A stretch of 64,000 bases of DNA from Archangium violaceum (lineage in GTDB: Bacteria > Myxococcota > Myxococcia > Myxococcales > Myxococcaceae). Position 1 is the stretch's first letter. Each line of letters opens with the position of its first letter. Below the pieces are notes generated by a model. It searched no databases. It was given only the letters and a program-made list of their open reading frames with translations, and was not told the DNA's origin. The DNA is taken from contig NZ_CP069338.1 in assembly GCF_016859125.1 (NCBI RefSeq), forward strand, positions 5,519,501 through 5,583,500. Direction: 5' to 3'. A program made the position numbers and the translations under genes. Below are positions 17,107-26,646 of this stretch, one piece after another.

Positions 17107-17242
17107 TTTGCAGATCTGCAAGGGGATTTCAGGGCTGCAATGCAGGGCTGAAAGCAGCCAGGTCCGTTGGACGTGGCCAGCGCGCCAGGTGCTTGAAATC
17201 ACGGCACTTTCAGGGGCAGGCCGGGCTGGCATGGCGGGTGCT
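17107..17242 (+). promoter_or_regulatory. Activator site and sigma-54 promoter of sRNA copy E
   Basis: TGGCATGGCGGGTGCT at 17227-17242 has GG (17228-29) and GC (17240-41) 10 bp apart. The intact palindrome TTGCAGATCTGCAA is at 17108-17121 and CTGCAATGCAG at 17135-17145. Predicted start ~17253. Confidence 0.78.
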
Positions 17243-17252
17243 AAAGGATGGT

Positions 17253-17376
17253 CTCGGAGCACGTCGAAGTGAGGCTGAAGAAGGTTCCCCCCCACCTTCT
17301 TCAGCACTTCCGGTGGGCTTTTGAGAAGACCTGCGGCCCGGTGTCCTTCCTGAGGATGCCGGGCCGCCTTCTTTTT
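17253..17376 (+). ncRNA. Pxr-like small RNA, copy E
   Basis: The predicted RNA is ~124 nt, identical by eye to copy C including its promoter, hairpin and terminator (17333-17376). After it the repeat stops within ~25 bp, and the sequence changes to a GC-rich run of CGCG/GCGAG words (17400-17460) with no gene, before the terminator of the nuo operon. Confidence 0.75.
17333..17376 (+). terminator. Terminator of sRNA copy E
   Basis: GCGGCCCGG with CCGGGCCGC, inner TCCT with AGGA, then CTTCTTTTT; same as copy C. Confidence 0.85.
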
Positions 17377-17469
17377 GGGGCCCCGGGCTTCGCGCTCGTG
17401 GATTCAGCGCGCGGGAGCTGCGCGAGCGGGAGCCGCGGGCAAGCGCGAAGCTCGAGCCCACGAAACGAA

Positions 17470-17498
17470 AACGCCCGGGCGGAAGCCGCCCGGGCGTT
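17470..17498 (-). terminator. Terminator of the nuo operon
   Basis: AACGCCCGGGCGG and CCGCCCGGGCGTT form a perfect 13-bp stem around a 3-nt loop. Read on the minus strand it follows nuoN by 24 bp and is followed by TTTCGTTTCG. Confidence 0.85.
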
Positions 17499-17522
17499 GG
17501 TGAATCCGGAAGCGTGGGTGCT

Positions 17523-19085
17523 TCAGCGGCTGAGCAGCGTGCCGGCCTGGGCGATCCACTCGGCCACGGGGCCGGGGACGATGCCGAGCACCACCACGGC
17601 GACGGTGGAGACCACCAGGGCGAACTCGGTCATCCAGTTGCGCTCCAGGATGTTCGCGCCCTCGGGCACGGGCCGCATGTACATGTAGACGACCACGCGC
17701 AGGTAGTAATAGGCGCCGGCCGCGCTGGCGAGCACCGCGACGATGGTGAGGCCGACGAGGCCCGCGTCGACGGCGGCGCGGAAGAGGATGAGCTTGCCGA
17801 GGAAGCCGACAGTGGGCGGAATGCCGGCCAGCGACAGCATGAAGGCCGCCATGGCGAAGGCCCAACCCGGGCGACGCTGCGCCAGGCCGCTGAAGCGCTC
17901 CAGGTCCCACGCGGTGCCCTTCTCCTCGTCCTCGCGGCGCTCCAGCATGGAGATGATGCCGAAGGCGCCCACCGCGGTGACGGTGTAGGCGAGCAGGTAG
18001 AAGAGGATGCCGCGCAGGGCCTCGACGCGGGCCATGGCCTCGGGGCTGGCGCCGACCAGCGCGGTGGCGCCGAGCAGCTTGAACTCCTGGCCCGGCTGCA
18101 CCACGAAGAGGGCCGCCACGCCCAGCAGCAGGTAGCCGGCGTGGGCGATGGAGGAGTAGGCCAGCATGCGCTTCACGTTGCGCTGCGGGAGGGCCAGCAG
18201 GTTGCCACCCACCATGGTGAGCAGCGCCAGGGTGGAGAAGATGACGAAGGGCAGCTTGGCGTTGATGCCGCTGCCCACGGTGACGAACACGCGCACCATG
18301 GCGACGAAGGCGGCGGCCTTCACGCCCGCGCTCATGAGCGCGGTGACGGGGGTGGGCGCGCCCTCGTACACGTCCGGCGTCCACATGTGGAAGGGCACCG
18401 CGGCCACCTTGAAGGCGAAGCCGGCGGCCACCAGCACCGCGCCCGTGTAGACGAGCGCCGAGCGGTTGTCGCCCATCGCGTTGCGCAGCGGCTGCACCAT
18501 CTCCGACAGCAGCGTCGTGCCGGTGGCCCCGTACAGCAGCGCCGAGCCGTAGAGCAGCACCGCCGAGGAGAAGGCACCGAGGATGAAGTACTTGAAGCCG
18601 GCCTCGCTCGGCCGCGTGCCGCGCCGCAGGTAGGACGTCAGCGCGTACGTGGCGATGGAGAGCACCTCGACGTTGACGAAGAGGGTGATGAGCTCGTTGG
18701 ACAGTCCCAGCAGGCTCATGCCCGCGCCCGAGAAGAGCATCAGCGCGTAGAACTCACCGCGCTCGGCTCCGCGCGTACGCAGGAAGCCGGCCGCGGTGAG
18801 CGACGCCAGCGCCAGCGCCACGCAGACGATGAACGTCAGGAAGCTGGAGAAGGGATCCAGCGCCCCGAAGCCGAGGAACACCTCGCGGGCCGGCTCGGTG
18901 AGCAGCGACAGCGACACGATGCCGGCGATGACGGACGTGGCGGTGGACAGCACCGCCTGGTAGCCGCGCGACGCGTGGGCGGAGAGGAATACCTCCGAAA
19001 TCAGCAGGGTGCACGCGCCCACCACCAGGATGATGGCGGGGATGAGCGGGAGGAAGTCTGCCGAGGTGAGGTTGGGCAGGTTCAT
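17523..19085 (-). CDS. nuoN: NADH-quinone oxidoreductase subunit N
   Basis: A 520-residue, 14-helix antiporter-like subunit of respiratory complex I, one of the three proton-pumping membrane subunits. The family phrases are ILGAFSSAVLLYGSALLYG, GFAFKVAAVPFHMWTPDVYEGAPTPV (containing the pumping Lys and the antiporter signature) and MLAYSSIAHAGYLLLG. Length is usual. It is the last gene of the minus-strand nuo run, 16 bp after nuoM, and is followed by a strong terminator. Confidence 0.95.
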   Translation of the reverse strand: MNLPNLTSADFLPLIPAIILVVGACTLLISEVFLSAHASRGYQAVLSTATSVIAGIVSLSLLTEPAREVFLGFGALDPFSSFLTFIVCVALALASLTAAGFLRTRGAERGEFYALMLFSGAGMSLLGLSNELITLFVNVEVLSIATYALTSYLRRGTRPSEAGFKYFILGAFSSAVLLYGSALLYGATGTTLLSEMVQPLRNAMGDNRSALVYTGAVLVAAGFAFKVAAVPFHMWTPDVYEGAPTPVTALMSAGVKAAAFVAMVRVFVTVGSGINAKLPFVIFSTLALLTMVGGNLLALPQRNVKRMLAYSSIAHAGYLLLGVAALFVVQPGQEFKLLGATALVGASPEAMARVEALRGILFYLLAYTVTAVGAFGIISMLERREDEEKGTAWDLERFSGLAQRRPGWAFAMAAFMLSLAGIPPTVGFLGKLILFRAAVDAGLVGLTIVAVLASAAGAYYYLRVVVYMYMRPVPEGANILERNWMTEFALVVSTVAVVVLGIVPGPVAEWIAQAGTLLSR

Positions 19086-19101
19086 GGTTGGAGGCTCTCG
19101 A

Positions 19102-20787
19102 CTAGCGCCGGTCGGCGAGGGGACCCGCCGGCAGGGCGTTGGGGGCGGCGGCCATGCCCGAGGGGGGCAGGTCCATCACCGTGATCCGCACGTCGCTCGG
19201 CTGCACCCGGCTGTGGGGGATGCCGAGGCTGGCGCGGCTGACGAAACGCTCGGTGGACGGGTTGATTCGGTCCAGGAAGGGCTGGGGCATCAGGCCCATC
19301 ACCACCACCAGGACGAGGAAGGGCAGCACCGTGGCGAACTCGCGCAGGTTCAGGTCCGACAGGTGCTGGTTCTCACGGTGGGTGAGCGGGCCGAAGAACA
19401 CCTTCTGCACCATCCACAGCATGTAGGCCGCGCCGAGGATGACGCCCAGGGCCGCGAACACGCCGAAGCCCAGGCCCAGGCTGCTCTTGAAGGTACCCAG
19501 CAGCACCAGGAACTCACCCACGAAGCCGTTGGTACCCGGCACCGCCACGGACGAGAAGGTGATGATGAGGAAGGCCGTCGTGAACACCGGCAGCACCTTG
19601 GCGATGCCGCCGTAGTCCGACATCAGGCGGGTGTGGCGCCGCTCGTACAGGAAGCCGAACAGGAGGAACAGCGCGCCCGTGGACACGCCGTGGTTGAGCA
19701 TCTGGTAGGCGCTACCGGTGGCGCCCTCTCCGGTGAAGGCGAGCATGCCCAGCATGCAGTAACCCAGGTGGCTCACCGAGGAGTAGGCGATGAGCTTCTT
19801 GATGTCCCGCTGCGCCAGGCACATGAGCGCGCCGTAGACGATGCCAATCACCGCCAGCACGGCCAGGAAGGGCCGGGCCTGCTGCGCGGCCGCCGGGAAG
19901 AACGGGATGGCGAAGCGCCAGAAGCCGAAGGTACCCATCTTCAGCATGACGCCGGCGAGGATCATCGAGCCCGCCACGGGCGCCTGGACGTGGGCGTCCG
20001 GCAACCACGTGTGCACCGGCCACATCGGCACCTTGATGGCGAAGGCCAGGGCGAAGGCGGCGAACATCCACGGACCCCAACGGTACAGGATGCTGGCCAT
20101 GCCCGTGAGCCGCGAGCAGTCCCCGTCACCCATGCAGGTGGAGATCTCCCGGTTGGCGGCCAGCAGGCTGTTGTAGATGGTGGCGTAGTCGAAGGAGCGG
20201 TTCCCCGGCGTGCTGCTGATGAAGTAGAGCGCGACGATCGCCACCAGCATCAGCAGCGAGCCCACCAGCGTGTAGAGGAAGAACTTCACCGCCGCCATCT
20301 GGCGATCCTCGGCGCCCCACACGCCCACCAGCAGGTACATGGGGATGAGCATCGCCTCCCAGAAGATGTAGAAGAGCAGCACGTCCAGGGACACCAGCGC
20401 CCCCAGCATCACCGTCTGCAGCACGAGCAGCGCGAGGTGGAACTCCTTCACGCGCTCGGTGATGTACGTCTGCGAGGCCATCACCACCAGGGGCCCCAGG
20501 AAGACGGTCAGCAGGATGAGGCTGATGGCCAGGCCATCCACGCCGATGTGGTAGCTGACCCCGAGCTGCTCCAGCCACCGGGTGCGGTACTCGAGCTGGA
20601 ACTCGGCGCCGCCCGGCTGGAAGCGCAGGTAGGCCCACACACCGAACACCAGGTCCACCAGCATGCCGATGAACGTGATGGTGCGGATCTGCCCGCGCTC
20701 TCCGGAGGGCAGCAGGCAGATGAGCGCCGCGAACAGCAGCGGCAGGTAGACGACGAGGTTGAGCAGATGGGTTTCGAAGAAGCTCAT
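19102..20787 (-). CDS. nuoM: NADH-quinone oxidoreductase subunit M
   Basis: A 561-residue antiporter-like membrane subunit of complex I. It begins MSFFETHLLNLVVYLPLLFA and contains the diagnostic FAFAIKVPMWPVHTWLPDAH (discontinuous helix with the key Lys and His) and LIAYSSVSHLGYCMLG. The ATG at 20787 overlaps the last 4 bp of nuoL, so translation is coupled. The C-terminal ~60 residues after the last helix are a polar tail rich in Pro and Ser (e.g. DRINPSTERF). Proton pumping role by family. Confidence 0.95.
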   Translation of the reverse strand: MSFFETHLLNLVVYLPLLFAALICLLPSGERGQIRTITFIGMLVDLVFGVWAYLRFQPGGAEFQLEYRTRWLEQLGVSYHIGVDGLAISLILLTVFLGPLVVMASQTYITERVKEFHLALLVLQTVMLGALVSLDVLLFYIFWEAMLIPMYLLVGVWGAEDRQMAAVKFFLYTLVGSLLMLVAIVALYFISSTPGNRSFDYATIYNSLLAANREISTCMGDGDCSRLTGMASILYRWGPWMFAAFALAFAIKVPMWPVHTWLPDAHVQAPVAGSMILAGVMLKMGTFGFWRFAIPFFPAAAQQARPFLAVLAVIGIVYGALMCLAQRDIKKLIAYSSVSHLGYCMLGMLAFTGEGATGSAYQMLNHGVSTGALFLLFGFLYERRHTRLMSDYGGIAKVLPVFTTAFLIITFSSVAVPGTNGFVGEFLVLLGTFKSSLGLGFGVFAALGVILGAAYMLWMVQKVFFGPLTHRENQHLSDLNLREFATVLPFLVLVVVMGLMPQPFLDRINPSTERFVSRASLGIPHSRVQPSDVRITVMDLPPSGMAAAPNALPAGPLADRR

Positions 20788-23018
20788 TGCAGCACCTGGA
20801 TGAGCGCGTACACCGCGCCGCCGAGCAGGGCCAGCGCCATCACCGCGGCATAGGCCTGTGCGTCTCCCGTCTGCACGTAGCGCAGGGCGCTGCCCAGGCG
20901 GGTCGTGACCCACGCCGTGCCACGCACCGCCACCGTGTCGATGAGGAGGCTGTCCACCAGCTTGAAGAGGATGGCGCTCACGTTCTTCACCGGCCGGATG
21001 ACCAGGAACTCGTAGGCCTCATCCACGTAGAACTTGTTCTGCGTGAAGCGACGCACCGAGCGGGCGAAGGCCGGAGCCGGCTGGCCCACCCGCGAGGGGA
21101 AGAACTTCATGTACATGAAGGCCGCCGCCGCACCGCCGGACACCGCCACCACCCATGCCACCAGGTAGCTGCCGAGCGTGGGCAGGGTGTGGTCCAGCTT
21201 CACCAGCCCGCCGCGCGCGGCGATGCGCTCGGCGCTGGCGAACACCGGGCCCAGGAAGTTCTCCATCACCGGCTGCATGCCATTGCGGCCCGGCATCAGC
21301 GGCAGCGCGTACACCAGCGCCACCACGCTGAGCACCGCCAGGACGACCAGCGGCAGCGTCATCTGCCAGACGCTCTCGTGCGCGTGGGGAATCTTGGCCT
21401 CGGGCGAGCGCTTGCCCTCGAAGGTGAGCAGGTACACGCGCGACATGTAGAAGGCCGTGCACGCCGCGATGACCAGGCCCACGTAGTAGAGCACGTGGGT
21501 GGCCGTCTCGTAGCCGTGCAGGTAGTTGGCGTGCACGCCGTGGAAGATGGCGTCCTTGGAGAAGAAGCCGGAGAGCGGGACGATACCGGTGATGGCCAGC
21601 GTGGACACCAGGAAGGTGCCCCACGTCCACTTCATCTCGTGGCGCAGGCCGCCCAGCTTCTTGATGTCCGTCTCGTCCGCGTTGCCGTGCATCACGCTAC
21701 CGGCGCCGAGGAAGAGGCAGGCCTTGAAGAAGGCGTGGGTGACCAGGTGCAGCACCGCCGCCCAGAACACGCCCACGCCCACGCCCATGAACATGATGCC
21801 CAGCTGGGACACCGTGGAGTAGGCGAGCACCTTCTTGATGTCGTCCTGCGCGAAGGCGATGAGCGCCGCGAGCAGCGAGGTGATCGCACCGATGATGGCC
21901 ACGGTGATCATCGCCGTGGGGCTCATCACCAGCAGGTAGCTCATGCGGCTGAAGAGGTAGACACCCGCGGTCACCATCGTCGCCGCGTGGATGAGGGCGG
22001 AGACCGGCGTCGGGCCGGCCATGGCGTCCGGCAGCCACACGTACAGCGGGAACTGGGCGCTCTTGCCCGCCGCGCCCAGCAGGAACAGCAGCAGCGCCAC
22101 CGTCAGCACGCCGCCGAAGGTACGGCCCTCGAGCGGACCCTCCTTGATGGGTGTCGCCAGGCTGACCGCCGCCTGCGTCCCCTCCGCCGAGGGCAGCGCG
22201 TTGGCCATGACCTCCAGGCCCTGGAAGGCCAGGGGACCCTTCATCTGCAGGCCCTCGCGGTAGCGCACCTGGGCGGTCTCCGCGTTGCCGGCCGCCGCGG
22301 CGAAGTTGCCCGTGTTCGCCTGGCTGTTGAACGCACCCACCAGCAGCACGATGAGGAAGGAGGCGATGAGGAACGCGAAGTCACCGATGCGGTTGGTGAC
22401 GAAGGCCTTGCGGCCGGCCCACGCCTTGGCCGTGTCCGAGTACCAGAAGCCGATGAGCAGGTAGCTGGCCATACCGACGCCCTCCCAGCCCACGAAGAGC
22501 AGGACGAGGTTGTCGGCCATCACCAGCGTGAGCATCGCGGCGACGAAGAGGTTGAGGTACGCGAAGTACCGCCAGTAGCTCTCGTCGTGCTCCATGTAGC
22601 TGGTGGAGTACAGGTGGATGAGGAAGCCCACGCCGGTGATGACCAGCAGCAGCGTCCCCGACAGGTGGTCCACCATCAGGCCGAAGTTCACCCGGAAGGT
22701 CCCGGCGGAGAACCACGTCCCGTAGTCGTAGCCGATGGCGTAGCGGATGGCGCTGGTGGAGAAGGCGCTCTCCATCGCCACGGGGGTGGTGCCCGGAGGC
22801 GCGTGGTTGACGCACCAGAAGGCCACCACCGACAGCACGAACGAGCCGGCCACCGTCGCGCACGCGATGAGGTTGACGTTGCCGCGGCCCAGCATCTTGC
22901 CGAACACGCCGCACACGAAGGCCCCCAACAGGGGCAGCGCGATGATGAGCCACAACGACTGCGCGAAGATGGCGGGGTCCACCGGCGCGGTCATGAAGTA
23001 TTGCTTGAGGGCATCCAT
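20784..23018 (-). CDS. nuoL: NADH-quinone oxidoreductase subunit L
   Basis: A 744-residue antiporter-like subunit carrying the long lateral helix of complex I. It has the family phrases LLLFVGWEGVGMASYLLIGFW, GKSAQFPLYVWLPDAMAGPTPVSALIHAATMV and KVLAYSTVSQLGIMFMGVG. It is longer than the E. coli protein (613 residues), partly through an inserted polar loop of ~60 residues (from AAGNAETAQVRYREGLQ to KEGPLEGRTFGG) between two helices. The start at 23018 gives a normal N-terminal helix; an ATG eight codons later is also possible. It lies 40 bp after nuoK and overlaps nuoM. Confidence 0.95.
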   Translation of the reverse strand: MDALKQYFMTAPVDPAIFAQSLWLIIALPLLGAFVCGVFGKMLGRGNVNLIACATVAGSFVLSVVAFWCVNHAPPGTTPVAMESAFSTSAIRYAIGYDYGTWFSAGTFRVNFGLMVDHLSGTLLLVITGVGFLIHLYSTSYMEHDESYWRYFAYLNLFVAAMLTLVMADNLVLLFVGWEGVGMASYLLIGFWYSDTAKAWAGRKAFVTNRIGDFAFLIASFLIVLLVGAFNSQANTGNFAAAAGNAETAQVRYREGLQMKGPLAFQGLEVMANALPSAEGTQAAVSLATPIKEGPLEGRTFGGVLTVALLLFLLGAAGKSAQFPLYVWLPDAMAGPTPVSALIHAATMVTAGVYLFSRMSYLLVMSPTAMITVAIIGAITSLLAALIAFAQDDIKKVLAYSTVSQLGIMFMGVGVGVFWAAVLHLVTHAFFKACLFLGAGSVMHGNADETDIKKLGGLRHEMKWTWGTFLVSTLAITGIVPLSGFFSKDAIFHGVHANYLHGYETATHVLYYVGLVIAACTAFYMSRVYLLTFEGKRSPEAKIPHAHESVWQMTLPLVVLAVLSVVALVYALPLMPGRNGMQPVMENFLGPVFASAERIAARGGLVKLDHTLPTLGSYLVAWVVAVSGGAAAAFMYMKFFPSRVGQPAPAFARSVRRFTQNKFYVDEAYEFLVIRPVKNVSAILFKLVDSLLIDTVAVRGTAWVTTRLGSALRYVQTGDAQAYAAVMALALLGGAVYALIQVLQ

Positions 23019-23058
23019 GGGAAGGGGGGCTCTCTTGGCGGAAGGGGAGGCCGGAGCG

Positions 23059-23361
23059 TCAGTGCTTCATCGTCCGGATTTCTTCGATGTTGATGGTGCC
23101 CCGGCTGCGGAACACGGCGATGACGATGGCGAGGCCGATGGACGCCTCGGCCGCGGCCACCGCGATCACGAAGAAGGCGGACACGTGGCCAGACACATCG
23201 CCGCTCGCCTTGGCGAAGGCGAGGAACGTCAGGTTCGCCGCGTTGAGCATCAGCTCCACGCACATGAAGACGACCAGCGCGTTGCGGCGGACCAGGACGC
23301 CGAACATGCCCATGCAGAACAGGGCGGCGGCGAGGATCAGATAGTAGGAGATGGGAACCAT
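23059..23361 (-). CDS. nuoK: NADH-quinone oxidoreductase subunit K
   Basis: A 100-residue, three-helix membrane subunit of complex I, normal in length. It begins VPISYYLILAAALFCMGMFG and contains the conserved membrane Glu residues in VFMCVELMLNAANLTF and AAEASIGLAIV. It lies between nuoJ (4 bp gap) and nuoL. Confidence 0.95.
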   Translation of the reverse strand: MVPISYYLILAAALFCMGMFGVLVRRNALVVFMCVELMLNAANLTFLAFAKASGDVSGHVSAFFVIAVAAAEASIGLAIVIAVFRSRGTINIEEIRTMKH

Positions 23362-23365
23362 GTGC

Positions 23366-23874
23366 TCAGATCCTCGACTTGGCCACCACGACCGCGCCCA
23401 CCATGCCGACCAGTAGCAGCAGGCTCACCGCCTCGAAGGGCAGCAGCCACTTGGTGTAGATGGTCTGTCCGATGACCGCCAGCGTGCCGAAGCCCGACTG
23501 CACGGCCTGCGCTCCCGTGAACGTCCCGGTGGTCGGCATCCGCCAGATGGCCATCACCAGCACCACCAGCAGGCCCGCCGCGGCGGCCCCACCGGCGATG
23601 CGCGAGATCGTCATCCGCGGCCCGGACGAGGACGTCTCGCCCAGATTGAGCAGCATGATGACGAAGAGGAAGAGCACCATGATGGCGCCCGCGTAGACCA
23701 GCACCTGCAGCACCGCCACGGTGTGGGCCCACAGCAGCACGTAGATGCCGGCCAGGAAGAAGAACGTGGCCACCAGCGACATGGCGGAGCTGATGGGGCT
23801 CCTGGCGAAGATGACCAGACCGGCCGACAGCAGCGTCAGGAGCGCGAAGGCTCCGAAGAGAACCAGCTCGATGT

Positions 23875-23878
<4 letters not shown>
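23366..23878 (-). CDS. nuoJ: NADH-quinone oxidoreductase subunit J
   Basis: A 170-residue, five-helix membrane subunit of complex I. The conserved third helix reads LQVLVYAGAIMVLFLFVIML, the pi-bulge region thought to relay conformational change. I chose the GTG at 23878, which overlaps the nuoF stop codon (GTGA) and opens with NIELVLFGAFALLTLL; the open frame extends upstream but only as a shadow of nuoF. Coupling of a peripheral-arm gene (nuoF) directly to a membrane-arm gene (nuoJ) is not the E. coli order. Confidence 0.93.
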
Positions 23879-25209
<1,331 letters not shown>

Positions 25210-25235
25210 GAAATCAGGTTCCTTGATGCAGGAGT

Positions 25236-25724
25236 TCAGGGGAGCTTGTCGAAGATCGCGTCGACCTTGGCCTTCGTCAGGCTCTCGTGGTGCTCCTCGT
25301 TGATTTGCAGGCACGGCGCGGTGCCGCAAGAGGCCAGGCACTCGGTCTCGCGCAGGAAGAAGCGCTCGTTGGCTTCACCGGCCTTCAACCCGAGCTTCTG
25401 CTCCAGGTAGGCGAGCATCTTCTCCGCGCCCCAGAGGGCACAGGAGAGGTTGGTGCAGACGTCGACGGTGTACTTCCCGGGCTTCTTGAGGTGGTACATC
25501 ACGTAGAAGCTCGCCACCTCGTAGGCGCGCTCGGGAGTGACGCCCAACCGGCTGGCGACCAGCTTGAGCCCCTCGGGGGGCAGCCAGCCTTTCAGGTCCT
25601 GCATCAGCCGCAGCGCGGGGAGCATCGCGGCGCTCTTCCGATCCGCGGGGTAGTGCGAGAGGATTTCCGCGATCTCCGCGTCGAACTTCTTCTGCTCTTC
25701 GGGGGTGAACAGGGGCTCCGCCAT
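25236..25724 (-). CDS. nuoE: NADH-quinone oxidoreductase subunit E
   Basis: A 162-residue thioredoxin-like [2Fe-2S] subunit of complex I. The four ligands appear as C-x4-C in VCTNLSCAL and C-x3-C in ECLASCGTAP, in normal spacing. Typical phrases are LPALRLMQDLKGWLP and VASFYVMYHLKKPGKY. It is the first gene of the minus-strand run; a -35/-10 pair stands immediately upstream with the -10 only 10 bp from the ATG. Confidence 0.95.
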   Translation of the reverse strand: MAEPLFTPEEQKKFDAEIAEILSHYPADRKSAAMLPALRLMQDLKGWLPPEGLKLVASRLGVTPERAYEVASFYVMYHLKKPGKYTVDVCTNLSCALWGAEKMLAYLEQKLGLKAGEANERFFLRETECLASCGTAPCLQINEEHHESLTKAKVDAIFDKLP

Positions 25725-25734
25725 GGCGGGGGCT

Positions 25735-25763
25735 TCGTAAGGCCCGAAAGGCTACGTTGTCAA
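25735..25763 (-). promoter_or_regulatory. Predicted promoter of the nuo operon
   Basis: On the minus strand a perfect -35 TTGACA (25763-25758) is followed after 17 bp by TTACGA (25740-25735), a moderate -10. The nuoE ATG begins 10 bp later, so the transcript would be leaderless or nearly so. Confidence 0.5.
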
Positions 25764-25827
25764 CATAAACCCACGGCGCTACACTGCGCTCCATCAGCGA
25801 AATGCCGAGCGATTTCAACCCCTTGTT

Positions 25828-26589
25828 ATGAATCGGGGATCAGACGACAAGCGAGACGGTCCCCGAGTGCCGCTCGTGCTGCGAGTGCAGTTCCCGGATC
25901 AGGCCCGGATGACGGAGGTCACGGAGAACCTCTCCAAGGGGGGGATCTTCGTGCAGACCGACCGTGCCTTCACGCCCGGAGAGGAAGTGGGCCTGGCACT
26001 TTCTTTCCCGGGGCTCCTGAATCCGGTACAAGTCGTGGGGACGGTGGCCTGGGTACGGCCAGCGTCGGCCGAGGCGCCGGGTGGTGTCGGCATCCGGGTG
26101 GTTCGCGATCAGGACCGGCAGCGATTGGGTGAAATCTTGAGCTCGGCAGGACAGACCCGCGCGTCGGACCAGACGACTCCCCCCGCCGAGGGCTACCGTG
26201 TCCTCATCGTCGAGGACAACCCGCACATCGTCGAGATGTACAGCTACGTGCTCAAGAAGCTGGCGAGCGGCGAGCTGGCGGGCAAGGTGCCGCTCGAAGT
26301 GCACTTCTCCCCGGATGGCCACCATGCGCTGCAGCAGCTGCAGGAGAAGCGGGGCCGCTTCAGCCTGGTGATGACGGACCTGTACATGCCGGTGATGGAC
26401 GGCTTCGCGCTGATCGAACGCATCCGCGCCGAGGAGTCGCTCAAGTCCATTCCGGTGGTGGCCATCTCCGCGGGCGGTCCCGAGGCGCGCGAGCGGGCCA
26501 TGCAGCTGGGCGTGGACATCTACCTGCGCAAGCCCGTGCGCTTCCAGGAAGTGCTGGAGACGGTGAAGCAGCTGCTTCACATTCCCTGA
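25828..26589 (+). CDS. PilZ domain and receiver domain protein
   Basis: A 253-residue regulator. Residues ~5-105 form a PilZ-type domain of the Myxococcus TIGR02266 class (ENLSKGGIFVQT, GEEVGLALSFP, VVGTVAWVRP, GVGIRV), related to c-di-GMP binding, though the canonical RxxxR is not complete (DGPRVPLVLRV only). Residues ~122-253 form a receiver with E129/D130, phospho-acceptor D184 (VMTDLYMPVMDG) and K (YLRKPV). There is no output domain other than PilZ, so it probably acts by protein contact. It is divergent from nuoE; the next gene follows after 57 bp with its own promoter. Confidence 0.85.
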   Translation: MNRGSDDKRDGPRVPLVLRVQFPDQARMTEVTENLSKGGIFVQTDRAFTPGEEVGLALSFPGLLNPVQVVGTVAWVRPASAEAPGGVGIRVVRDQDRQRLGEILSSAGQTRASDQTTPPAEGYRVLIVEDNPHIVEMYSYVLKKLASGELAGKVPLEVHFSPDGHHALQQLQEKRGRFSLVMTDLYMPVMDGFALIERIRAEESLKSIPVVAISAGGPEARERAMQLGVDIYLRKPVRFQEVLETVKQLLHIP

Positions 26590-26608
26590 CAGGCGGCCCG
26601 GGGTTGAT

Positions 26609-26637
26609 TTGAGGCAGGGCGCTGGGACGCGTAGAGT
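26609..26637 (+). promoter_or_regulatory. Predicted promoter of the pseudokinase gene
   Basis: TTGAGG (26609-26614) and TAGAGT (26632-26637) are 17 bp apart. The ATG at 26647 begins nine bases after the -10, predicting a leaderless transcript. Confidence 0.45.
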
Positions 26638-26646
26638 CCGGCGCTC

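Larger units (their letters stand above)
16257..17379 (+). repeat. Direct duplication of the two-sRNA segment (B+C copied as D+E)
   Basis: About 510 bp at 16257-16766 reappear at 16870-17379, shifted by 613 bp, with no difference that I can find by reading. The block covers the promoter, RNA and terminator of B, the activator site, and the promoter, RNA and terminator of C. The activator site of B is also repeated before D, but with changes. The identity points to a very recent duplication or to gene conversion. Confidence 0.85.

Noticed and set aside
16083-17307. Two antisense reading frames of 203 and 236 codons with nearly the same N-terminal sequence
   Set aside because: They lie on the opposite strand of the sRNA array; their similarity comes from the 613-bp duplication. 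They cross promoters and terminators and have no family character.
15783-17520. Repeat region considered as an insertion sequence or MITE cluster
   Set aside because: No terminal inverted repeats, target duplications or transposase; each unit has a promoter and terminator in fixed order.
17514-23093. Long plus-strand frames of 556, 614 and 768 codons across nuoN, nuoM and nuoL
   Set aside because: Low-complexity His/Glu/Gln/Arg composition opposite well-defined complex I genes.
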